Below are positions 55,241-62,766 of a stretch of DNA of 64,000 nucleotides, in pieces (within the stretch, counting starts at the first letter, position 1; each line of letters opens with the position of its first letter). The DNA comes from Salmonella enterica subsp. houtenae serovar Houten (GTDB taxonomy: Bacteria; Pseudomonadota; Gammaproteobacteria; Enterobacterales; Enterobacteriaceae), in contig LS483478.1 of the NCBI GenBank assembly GCA_900478215.1, positions 3,720,001 through 3,784,000 on the forward strand, in the 5' to 3' direction. Made by a program: the position numbers and the translations under genes. The notes beneath the pieces are model-generated. The model did no database searches. It had not been told where the DNA came from and worked only from the letters and a program-made list of their open reading frames with translations.

Positions 55241-56389
55241 TTACTTAGCGATTTTACGGTATTGCGCGATAAGCTCGATAAAGTGGTCGAATAGCGGTGC
55301 GGCGTCATGCGGGCCAGGGCTGGCTTCCGGGTGGCCCTGGAAGCTGAACGCAGGCTTATCGGTGCGATGAATGCCTTGCAGCGTGCCGTCGAACAGCGAC
55401 TTGTGGGTCACACGAAGATTCGCTGGCAGCGTCGCCTCATCCACCGCAAAGCCGTGGTTCTGCGCGGTGATCATCACCATGTTTCGGTCCATATCTTTTA
55501 CCGGATGGTTGCCGCCATGATGGCCGAACTTCATCTTAACGGTCTTCGCACCGCTCGCCAGTGCCAGTAGCTGATGACCGAGACAGATGCCAAATAGCGG
55601 AATGTCGGTCTGGAGGAATTTCTCAATCGCCTCGATGGCGTAGTCGCACGGCGCCGGGTCGCCAGGGCCGTTCGACAGGAAGATGCCATCCGGGTTCATT
55701 TTCAGCACCTCTTCGGCAGAGGTCTGCGCTGGCACTACCGTCAGGCGGCAGCCGCGATCCACCAGCATACGCAGAATGTTGCGTTTTGCGCCGAAATCAT
55801 AGGCCACCACATGGAACGGCAGGTCATCCTCAGATTTCGCTTCCGGTAAACCATCTTTCAGCGTCCAGCTACCCTGCGTCCAGCGGTAGGTTTCCGCAGT
55901 GGTCACTTCTTTCGCCAGATCCATACCATTAAGTCCAGGAAATGCTTTCGCTTTTTCCAGCGCCAGCTTCGCATCCAGGCTATCGCCTGCAATGATGCAG
56001 CCGTTCTGTGCGCCTTTCTCACGCAGCAGTCGGGTCAGCTTGCGGGTATCGATATCGGCAATCGCCACGATGTTATGGCGCTTCAGCCAGGAAGAGAGGC
56101 CTTCGGTATTGCGGAAGTTGCTGGCAATCAGCGGCAGGTCGCGAATAACCAGACCCTGAGCGTGTACCTGAGAAGACTCTTCATCGGCTTCATTGGTGCC
56201 GACATTACCAATATGGGGATAAGTAAGAGTGACGATTTGGCGGGAATAGGAAGGATCAGTGAGGATTTCTTGATAACCGGTCATTGAAGTATTGAAAACG
56301 ACTTCCCCAACCGCCGAACCTGTTGCCCCAATGGCCCGACCGTGAAACTGGGTTCCGTCTTCCAGAACCAATAGCGCTGACTTAATCAA
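55241..56389 (-). CDS. carA: Carbamoyl phosphate synthase small (glutaminase) subunit
   Basis: CarA (382 aa) hydrolyses glutamine and channels ammonia to CarB. The class I glutaminase nucleophile is in FGICLGHQLLALASG near residue 269, and the His-Glu pair lies in FQGHPEASPGPHD near 353. I chose the TTG start at 56389 (LIKSALLVLEDG), behind GGAGGGTGTT, as used in E. coli; a GTG 27 nt upstream lies within the operator. Confidence 0.96.
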   Translation of the reverse strand: MIKSALLVLEDGTQFHGRAIGATGSAVGEVVFNTSMTGYQEILTDPSYSRQIVTLTYPHIGNVGTNEADEESSQVHAQGLVIRDLPLIASNFRNTEGLSSWLKRHNIVAIADIDTRKLTRLLREKGAQNGCIIAGDSLDAKLALEKAKAFPGLNGMDLAKEVTTAETYRWTQGSWTLKDGLPEAKSEDDLPFHVVAYDFGAKRNILRMLVDRGCRLTVVPAQTSAEEVLKMNPDGIFLSNGPGDPAPCDYAIEAIEKFLQTDIPLFGICLGHQLLALASGAKTVKMKFGHHGGNHPVKDMDRNMVMITAQNHGFAVDEATLPANLRVTHKSLFDGTLQGIHRTDKPAFSFQGHPEASPGPHDAAPLFDHFIELIAQYRKIAK

Positions 56390-56397
56390 AACACCCT

Positions 56398-56440
56398 CCA
56401 GAGAATATTCACTCACTTTATTTGCATATTAATTCATTCA
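56398..56440 (-). promoter_or_regulatory. ARG boxes at the carAB P2 promoter
   Basis: Two ArgR-type half palindromes lie just before carA: GAGTGAATATTCTC and TGAATGAATTAATATGCAAA (minus strand). They match the E. coli arrangement at P2, where ArgR represses with arginine. Confidence 0.65.
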
Positions 56441-57016
56441 GTCAGTATGAAGCAATGCAAATTTGCTTACCCGTGGATTTCTGGCAAACGGCGGCATTCT
56501 GAAGTTAAGCCGGATAAAAGTCAACTTAAAGAGGGTGTTTTTTATGTTATTTTGTACATTATAAGGAGGTTATTCGTTTTAATAGGTAAAAAGATCAACT
56601 AAGTGCCCATAGAAAACGCTTGCGCTTCCTTGAGTTCACAAAAAATTGGATGGCATGATAAAAAGTGGACCAACTGGTCAAATTTCACGTTAAACCAACA
56701 AAAAATCACAACAAAAACTTATTTAATTCCGATTAATCTCAATAAATAAAGAAAAAAGCAATATTTTATAATAAAACATCAAAAAAAACCTATAAATCAA
56801 TAAATTATAAAAACAAAAAAACAAATAAAATAATGATAAATGCATAAAAAACCAATAATTAAGATTATATATTAAAGATTACAATCAAAACATGAGCATT
56901 AACTTCTTTTTGTTTGAGATAAGCGCATACGACTGGACTACAACCTGCCTCACCACAGCACAAAAAAAAGATAACTTATTGAAATAAAAGAGATAAAAAA
57001 GCATCACCTTAAAAAC
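56441..57016. other. AT-rich carA-upstream region
   Basis: No gene is seen. The part near carA should hold the distal pyrimidine-regulated promoter P1. From about 56690 to 57000 the DNA is extremely A-rich with many A-tracts on the plus strand, a pattern common for curved, H-NS-bound foreign DNA next to acquired genes. Confidence 0.55.
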
Positions 57017-57038
57017 AAATGTGATCTATTTCACAAAA
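57017..57038 (+). promoter_or_regulatory. CRP site before the tandem carbohydrate-binding-like genes
   Basis: TGTGATCTATTTCACA (57020-57035) keeps both consensus half sites, TGTGA-N6-TCACA, with A-rich flanks. Its centre is about 88 nt before the ATG at 57116, a place suited to class I or II activation depending on the start point. Confidence 0.8.
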
Positions 57039-57115
57039 TGCCACCTCCCGGCAGCCCATCATAGCCTTCGTTCTCTTAATCACATTCTTTTAATTCAATC
57101 ACTTAAGGAAAAAAC

Positions 57116-57853
57116 ATGACTACTGAAAGCAATATTATTATCGATGGCGATTTTGAAGAAGGGTTTGATGGCTGGGTACTGTCATCGCAGTCATCTATAT
57201 TTGTCGAAGATGGCGCGACAGGAAACAACCACTTTTGTCGAATCGAACCCACCAATACCATTACGCAATACTTTACCATTGAGCCCGAAACCACCTATCG
57301 GCTGACTCTCGCCGTCAGAGGCGGGGCGAAAGGAAACGTTACTATTTCTCAGACTTATCCAGTCCATACCTCTTTTATCGCTGACATTAATACTAACTTA
57401 AATGCTGAATGGCACAGGGAAGAGTATGCCTTCGCAACCAGCGCTGATACCGGTCGTACCGCGTTCAGGATTTCCGTTCCGTGGAACAGCACTAACAGCG
57501 CAATGGATATCGATCTTATCAGCCTGGTCGAGGTGCCTTTTGAATACAGTAAGCCGTTGTGGGTGAATATGACTAACGTCAGTTCAGGCAGTAACTTTTT
57601 CCAGTTGAACGTAATGACCCGTACCGATGCGCCTGAAGGGCAAATTAACCGCATTTATCGTAATGGCAATTACGTCACGCAGATGGATGCCGTTGGCCCG
57701 GATGACTTTAACCAAACCGGCGGCTATTCCAGCTTTGCTGTTGGCGATGTATTCCAGTTCCGCGCTTATAACAGCCTTACCGGGAAAGAGTATTTACTCT
57801 GTGAAACCACCTATGAGCAGCTTACTGCAAGCGGCGTTTTTAATATTGAATAA
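57116..57853 (+). CDS. Carbohydrate-binding-module-like protein, copy 1
   Basis: A 245-residue protein of unrecognised name. The first about 145 residues look like a CBM4/9 or galactose-binding jelly roll: NIIIDGDFEEGFDGWVLSS at the start, then alternating beta strands and DIDLISLVEVPF at the end. The remaining 100 residues (from KPLWVNM) form a second, conserved beta-rich domain. No signal peptide or lipobox is seen, so it is cytoplasmic or exported by another route. AAGGA precedes the ATG. A CRP site lies upstream. The next gene is its paralogue. I infer sugar-related binding from the fold pattern only. Confidence 0.8.
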   Translation: MTTESNIIIDGDFEEGFDGWVLSSQSSIFVEDGATGNNHFCRIEPTNTITQYFTIEPETTYRLTLAVRGGAKGNVTISQTYPVHTSFIADINTNLNAEWHREEYAFATSADTGRTAFRISVPWNSTNSAMDIDLISLVEVPFEYSKPLWVNMTNVSSGSNFFQLNVMTRTDAPEGQINRIYRNGNYVTQMDAVGPDDFNQTGGYSSFAVGDVFQFRAYNSLTGKEYLLCETTYEQLTASGVFNIE

Positions 57854-57915
57854 CCCTCCACGCTTATTCATTTATCAGTAAATACTTTATTAATTCTATT
57901 TAAAAGAGATATATC

Positions 57916-58641
57916 ATGGCTGAAATTAACAATATTATTATTGATGGTTCCTTTGAGGATGGTTTAACAGAACAGTGGCAAATTGGCTCACTGGTTGAAG
58001 TAGAAGAAAATGACAACAACCATGTTTGCCGTATCGATAGCGCTAACGCCTTAAGCCAGACGGTAACGCTGGAGACATTCATGACCTACGCGATATCTTT
58101 TTCAATCACGGGAAACCTTGCTGGAAAAATTATCATTCAGACCACAGACAGAACCACGACGTTTTTTGAACATGATATCAATATGACCACGCAAGATGAC
58201 TGGCATACGGAATCACTGGAGTTTTCGACACAGACGGTAGCAGGCGAAGCCGTTGTCAGCTTTATCGCGCCAGGTGAGATTGGCGCAGGAAGTCTGTTTA
58301 TCGATAATATGAACATGGTGGCGGTGCCCTTCGTATTTACTCGCCCACTGTGGGTCAATATGGATCGGGCATCCAGTAATTATGTCTACTATCAATATGG
58401 CATAATGACTACTGCGGATGCCGCGACACAAACCTATCGTTTATATAAAAACGAGGGTTTTCTCGCAGAATACAGCATCGGGGCGGATGATTTTGTACAA
58501 AGTACAACAATGAATACCGTTGTTGCCACGGATGTATTTAAACTGACTATTCTTAACGCGAAAACAACGGCAGAACATGTCGTGAGCGAAGAAACTGTCG
58601 AAACATTAATGGCGAAAGGTGTTATTTATCTGACCGAATAA
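57916..58641 (+). CDS. Carbohydrate-binding-module-like protein, copy 2
   Basis: A 241-residue paralogue of the preceding gene. Both share NIIIDG-FE-G at the N-terminus, NNH-CRI near residue 40, the VPF-(x)4-PLWVNM junction near 145, a Y-x-(N/K)-x-G block near 185 and a final V/ASGV or AKGV block. The copies are clearly diverged rather than recent. It follows 62 nt downstream with AAGAG before the ATG, likely in the same transcript, and ends at a hairpin. No signal peptide is seen. Confidence 0.8.
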   Translation: MAEINNIIIDGSFEDGLTEQWQIGSLVEVEENDNNHVCRIDSANALSQTVTLETFMTYAISFSITGNLAGKIIIQTTDRTTTFFEHDINMTTQDDWHTESLEFSTQTVAGEAVVSFIAPGEIGAGSLFIDNMNMVAVPFVFTRPLWVNMDRASSNYVYYQYGIMTTADAATQTYRLYKNEGFLAEYSIGADDFVQSTTMNTVVATDVFKLTILNAKTTAEHVVSEETVETLMAKGVIYLTE

Positions 58642-58658
58642 CCGGGTGGCAAAAAACA

Positions 58659-58690
58659 AAAGGGCAATAATATATTGCCCTTTGTAATCA
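58659..58690 (+). terminator. Terminator of the tandem pair
   Basis: Perfect stem AAAGGGCAAT/ATTGCCCTTT with a short AT loop (58659-58683). The arms give a T-run on both strands, so it may also act for minus-strand transcripts of dapB. Confidence 0.75.
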
Positions 58691-58734
58691 ATTAATCTTG
58701 ATTACCACAACCACATCACGAAGGTATTTAGTCG

Positions 58735-59556
58735 TTATAATACATCCAGACCCAGCACATCCCGCATGTCAAATAGCCCATTTTTCTTCGTTTTTAGCCA
58801 TAATGCCGATCGCAACGCGCCATTTGCAAAAGTCATTCGGCTGGAAGCTTTATGCGTAATCTCTACGCGCTCGCCAATATCGGCAAACATCGCGGTATGT
58901 TCGCCAACGATGTCGCCCGCCCGAACGGTTGCAAAGCCAATCGTCCCCGGTACGCGCTCGCCGGTATGCCCTTCCCGGCTGTAAACCGCACAGTCTTGCA
59001 GATCTTTATTCAGCGCATGGGCAATCGTCTCTCCCATCGCCAGCGCAGTTCCTGACGGCGCATCGACTTTATGACGATGATGTGCTTCGATAATCTCAAT
59101 ATCGCTATAGTCGCCCATCACTTTCGCTGCTTTTTCCAGCAGTTTAAGCATCACATTGACGCCCACGCTGAAATTAGCCGCAAAAACAATGGCGATCTCC
59201 TGCGCGGCATTGCGAATAGCCTGTTTACCGGCCTCATCAAAACCGGTGGTGCCGATCACCATCGCTTTACCATGTTTACGGCAGAATGCCAGATGCGCCA
59301 GCGTGCCTTCAGGACGGGTAAAATCGACCAGAACATCGAAATCATCTTTGACCGACGCCAGATCGCTTTGAATGATGACGCCCGTTTTCCCCACGCCTGC
59401 CAGTTCGCCCGCATCGCTACCCAGCAATGAAGACCCTTCACGTTCCAGCGCGGCGCCTGGCTGAATACCCTCCATGTGCAACGCGGCCTGAATTAACTGA
59501 CGGCCCATGCGTCCTCCCGCGCCGACAATCGCGACGCGGATCTGTGCTTCATGCAT
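58735..59556 (-). CDS. dapB: 4-hydroxy-tetrahydrodipicolinate reductase
   Basis: DapB (273 aa) carries out the second committed step of the diaminopimelate/lysine route with NAD(P)H. The nucleotide motif VAIVGAGGRMGRQLIQAA lies near residue 8, and the catalytic HHRHKVDAPSGTAL near 159. Length is normal. It is convergent with the tandem carbohydrate-binding-like genes. Confidence 0.97.
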   Translation of the reverse strand: MHEAQIRVAIVGAGGRMGRQLIQAALHMEGIQPGAALEREGSSLLGSDAGELAGVGKTGVIIQSDLASVKDDFDVLVDFTRPEGTLAHLAFCRKHGKAMVIGTTGFDEAGKQAIRNAAQEIAIVFAANFSVGVNVMLKLLEKAAKVMGDYSDIEIIEAHHRHKVDAPSGTALAMGETIAHALNKDLQDCAVYSREGHTGERVPGTIGFATVRAGDIVGEHTAMFADIGERVEITHKASSRMTFANGALRSALWLKTKKNGLFDMRDVLGLDVL

Positions 59557-59728
59557 AGTTATTCTCTTACGTTAAAATGATGTAAACCGTTTTCAGATTA
59601 ACCAGCCTCTGACGAGGCCGCCATCTAAAATCGCCGATAATTAGAAATTAATGATAAACAGGGAGTGATATCAGTAAAAGACATGACATTACGGAATAAG
59701 TAACGTCATCGGGGTATAAGCGCAGGGA

Positions 59729-60643
59729 TCATGGCGCCAACGCCAGCGTGTCTGCGGTCCACTGTTGAAATCCGGCAACATCAATGTCCAGCGCCACCTG
59801 AACGTTTGCCGGTCTTCCCAGCCGCCCCTCAATATCAACGACCGTCGTGCCTGCGGTATATTCCCCCTGCGTTTCCACCGCCACAAAGCAGGGTTTAAGG
59901 GTAAACAATTCCGGGCGCGCCAGCCAGGCGATCGCGCAGAGAGCGTGCATCCGGACGCCAGTGCGCATACTACCGCTGCGATAATGGTTGAACAGGCCGT
60001 GCAACATCTTACCGGTACGATTAAGCGCGGGCAGTTTATTCAGAAAATCTGGCGAGAGCATTGCTTGATTCGTGACGTCCAGCCCACACATCACAATCTC
60101 AATGCCGCTACGAAATACGTGGGCGGCGGCTTCCGGATCGACAGCAATGTTAAATTCAGCATTAGGCGTAAAATTGCCGCGCCCTGCGGAACCGCCCATC
60201 AACACCAGACGGCGAATGTTAAACGCGCACTCTGGATAGTGCATCAGTAGCAACGCAATATTGGTCAATGGCCCAATCGCCACCAATGTCATGGGCTCCG
60301 GGGCGTTCATCAGCACATCCCGGATAGCGATAAACGCAGGCTTTGCCAACGGTTGGCGCTGATGGTCGACAAAATCATAGCCTTCCATGCCGGACTCGCC
60401 GTGGACGTATGCCGCATCGCGTAACGGACGCAGCAGCGGCGTCGCAGCCCCCTGGGCAAGTGGGATATCGCTGTTCCAGAAATGCAGAAGCTGCAACGCA
60501 TTACGGGTCGTTTTTTCAACGGACACATTGCCTGCGACGGTGGTTATCAGTTGCAAATCAAGCTGGGGGGCGAACAGCGCAGCGGTAATCGCAGCCGCGT
60601 CATCAATGCCCGGATCGGTGTCAAGTAGGATTGGCAAACGCAT
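59729..60643 (-). CDS. rihC: Ribonucleoside hydrolase RihC
   Basis: RihC (304 aa) cleaves purine and pyrimidine ribonucleosides to base and ribose. The calcium-binding signature DTDPGIDDAAA is at residues 8-18; GPLTNIALLLMHYPE and the C-terminal VDIEGRLGRP block also match. I chose ATG 60643 (MRLPILLDTD); the 13-codon extension upstream has no support. It lies 65 nt after ispH. Confidence 0.95.
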   Translation of the reverse strand: MRLPILLDTDPGIDDAAAITAALFAPQLDLQLITTVAGNVSVEKTTRNALQLLHFWNSDIPLAQGAATPLLRPLRDAAYVHGESGMEGYDFVDHQRQPLAKPAFIAIRDVLMNAPEPMTLVAIGPLTNIALLLMHYPECAFNIRRLVLMGGSAGRGNFTPNAEFNIAVDPEAAAHVFRSGIEIVMCGLDVTNQAMLSPDFLNKLPALNRTGKMLHGLFNHYRSGSMRTGVRMHALCAIAWLARPELFTLKPCFVAVETQGEYTAGTTVVDIEGRLGRPANVQVALDIDVAGFQQWTADTLALAP

Positions 60644-60708
60644 ATCTGCTCCATAAAAAATGCCAGACAGAGTATCTGGCATCTTCGCATAACCGGAGCG
60701 TGAAAAAT

Positions 60709-61659
60709 TTACTCTACCTCACGAACCTCCACACGCAGCTCTTTCGGCACTTCGAAAACAATATTTTCTTCGCGGCCCTCAAGCGTGACAGCTTCGCCGC
60801 CGCCAAACTCCCGCAGACGCGCAATAACATTCTGTACCAGAATATCCGGCGCGGAAGCGCCAGCGGTGACGCCGACGCAGGCGGCTTCTTTCACCCACGA
60901 CGCCTGGATATCCGCCGCATCGTCGATAAGAAACGCGGTTCTTCCCATCCGTTGGGCCAGTTCCGCCAATCGGTTAGAGTTAGAAGAGTTTTTCGAGCCG
61001 ACCACCAGCACCACGTCAGCCTGCTCCGCCAGCGCCCGCACCGCTTCCTGACGATTGGTAGTGGCATAGCAAATATCGTCTTTGCGCGGGCCGACGATTT
61101 TCGGGAAGCGTTTACGCAGCGCATCAATCACATCGGACGTATCGTCCACGGAAAGCGTGGTTTGCGTCATGAAGGAGAGCTTGCCTTCATTTTTGACATT
61201 CAGTGTCCAGACGTCCGCTGGCGACTCAACCAGGTACATCCCCCCTTCCGGGTTGCTGTACTGGCCCATGGTGCCTTCCACTTCCGGATGCCCGGCGTGG
61301 CCGATTAGAATAGATTCTTCACCGCGACGGCTGGCGCGCGCCACTTCCATATGGACTTTCGTCACCAGCGGGCAGGTGGCGTCAAAAACGGTAAGATCGC
61401 GGCTTTTCGCCTCGTTACGCACCGCCTGGGAAACCCCGTGAGCGGAGAAGATCAGAATGGCGCCATCCGGCACTTCGCTAATTTGTTCTATAAAGATCGC
61501 CCCGCGCTTGCGCAGGCTGTCCACTACATAGCGGTTATGCACTACTTCGTGCCGAACGTAAATTGGCGCGCCGTAAATGGCGAGCGCATTTTCAACAATG
61601 CTGATAGCGCGGTCTACCCCAGCGCAAAAACCGCGTGGGTTGGCCAACAGGATCTGCAT
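60709..61659 (-). CDS. ispH: HMBPP reductase IspH
   Basis: IspH (316 aa) makes IPP and DMAPP in the last step of the MEP pathway with a [4Fe-4S] cluster. Cluster cysteines lie in ANPRGFCAGVDRAI (Cys12), DATCPLVTKVH (about 96) and DDICYATTNRQEA (about 197); the SKNSSNSNRL substrate loop is present. It lies 2 nt after fkpB in the ileS-lspA-fkpB-ispH operon. Confidence 0.97.
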   Translation of the reverse strand: MQILLANPRGFCAGVDRAISIVENALAIYGAPIYVRHEVVHNRYVVDSLRKRGAIFIEQISEVPDGAILIFSAHGVSQAVRNEAKSRDLTVFDATCPLVTKVHMEVARASRRGEESILIGHAGHPEVEGTMGQYSNPEGGMYLVESPADVWTLNVKNEGKLSFMTQTTLSVDDTSDVIDALRKRFPKIVGPRKDDICYATTNRQEAVRALAEQADVVLVVGSKNSSNSNRLAELAQRMGRTAFLIDDAADIQASWVKEAACVGVTAGASAPDILVQNVIARLREFGGGEAVTLEGREENIVFEVPKELRVEVREVE

Positions 61660-61661
61660 GT

Positions 61662-62111
61662 TTATGCCTCCAGCGCCGGATCGATTTCCAGCACTTCAAT
61701 ATCAAAATGAACGGTACGCCCGGCCAGCGGATGGTTAAAATCAACAGTAATCGAATCGCCGTTAATTTCGCGAATCACGCCAGGCATTTCGCTGCCATCC
61801 ATTGCGGTAAAAAGCATAATCGCCCCGACTTCCGGTTCGCCCGCCGCCATAAACTCACGGCGCGAGAAATACTGGATCAAGTCCGGACTGGGGACACCAA
61901 ACGCGGCGTCAGGCTCGAGCGAAAACGCTTTCTTTTCCCCTTCTTTCAACCCCAGAAGCTGCTGCTCCAGGCCTTCGGAAAGCGAGGTATCGCCAAGACG
62001 GAACAGGGCTGGCTTGCCGTTGTTGCGGGTAGATTCCGCCGTTGAGCCATCATCCAGTTTTAGGGTGAAGTGAACGAGGATCGCGCTGTTGCTCTGTACG
62101 GATTTAGACAT
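61662..62111 (-). CDS. fkpB: FKBP-type peptidyl-prolyl isomerase FkpB
   Basis: FkpB (149 aa; also slpA) is an FKBP isomerase of the SlyD/SlpA type with an inserted flap domain. Blocks are LVHFTLKLDDGSTAEST near the N-terminus and VDFNHPLAGRTVHFDIEVLEI near the C-terminus (in part). It lies between lspA and ispH, with a REP cluster before it. Confidence 0.95.
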   Translation of the reverse strand: MSKSVQSNSAILVHFTLKLDDGSTAESTRNNGKPALFRLGDTSLSEGLEQQLLGLKEGEKKAFSLEPDAAFGVPSPDLIQYFSRREFMAAGEPEVGAIMLFTAMDGSEMPGVIREINGDSITVDFNHPLAGRTVHFDIEVLEIDPALEA

Positions 62112-62157
62112 GCAAATTGCTCACGTGTTTTGCCCGGAGGCACAAAGAACGATAAAA

Positions 62158-62255
62158 TCGCAGGCCGGATAAGGCGTTTTTACCGCCATCCGGCATAACG
62201 TTTGCCTGATGGCGCGGCGCTTATCAGGCCTACAAAACCTGATAAGCGCCACCCT
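62158..62255. repeat. REP cluster between lspA and fkpB
   Basis: CAGGCCGGATAAGGCG, CGCCATCCGGCATAACG, CTGATGGCGCGGCGCTTATCAGGCC and a third partial unit alternate in orientation inside the operon. Confidence 0.85.
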
Positions 62256-62265
62256 GTATTTACGC

Positions 62266-62766
62266 TTATGCCTGTTCTTTCGCTGTCGGCTTCGGCAAAA
62301 AGCCTTCCAGTACAATCAGCGCCGCGCCGAGACAGATCGCGCTATCGGCAAGGTTGAAAGTCGCGAAATGCCAGTCGCCGACGTAAAAATCGATCATGTC
62401 GACAACGAAGCCGTGCCACAGACGATCGAACAAATTACCCAGCGCGCCGCCAATAATGAGCGCATAAGCGATGTTATTCAGCTTCTGCGTCGCTTTCGAG
62501 CGATACATCATCACCAAAAGGATCACGCAGATACCTATCGCAATCCCGGCAAAGAACCAGCGCTGCCAGCCGCCGCTATCCGCCAGGAAGCTAAAAGCCG
62601 CGCCGTAGTTACGCGCATAATGCAGATTAAGCGACGGGAACAGCCCTACTGTATCCCCCAGAGCGAAATTCTGGAGGATCAGGTATTTGCTGCCCAAATC
62701 GATAATCAGCACGACTACTACCAGCCATAGCCAGCGTAGTCCTGTTGAACAGAGTGGTTTACTCAT
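62266..62766 (-). CDS. lspA: Lipoprotein signal peptidase
   Basis: LspA (166 aa) is the inner-membrane aspartyl protease that cuts prolipoproteins after lipid attachment. Four membrane segments are visible; the catalytic aspartates lie in GALGNLFDRLWHG and VVDMIDFYVGDWHFATFNLAD. The start overlaps the ileS stop codon by 1 nt. The C-terminal tail LPKPTAKEQA differs slightly from E. coli. Confidence 0.96.
   Translation of the reverse strand: MSKPLCSTGLRWLWLVVVVLIIDLGSKYLILQNFALGDTVGLFPSLNLHYARNYGAAFSFLADSGGWQRWFFAGIAIGICVILLVMMYRSKATQKLNNIAYALIIGGALGNLFDRLWHGFVVDMIDFYVGDWHFATFNLADSAICLGAALIVLEGFLPKPTAKEQA

Noticed and set aside
52860..55370. An 836-codon open frame antisense to carB and the carA end.
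   Set aside because: It lies fully opposite a highly conserved gene; long antisense frames are common in GC-rich codon use. The residues show no domain and are rich in His, Arg and Val as expected for a shadow frame.
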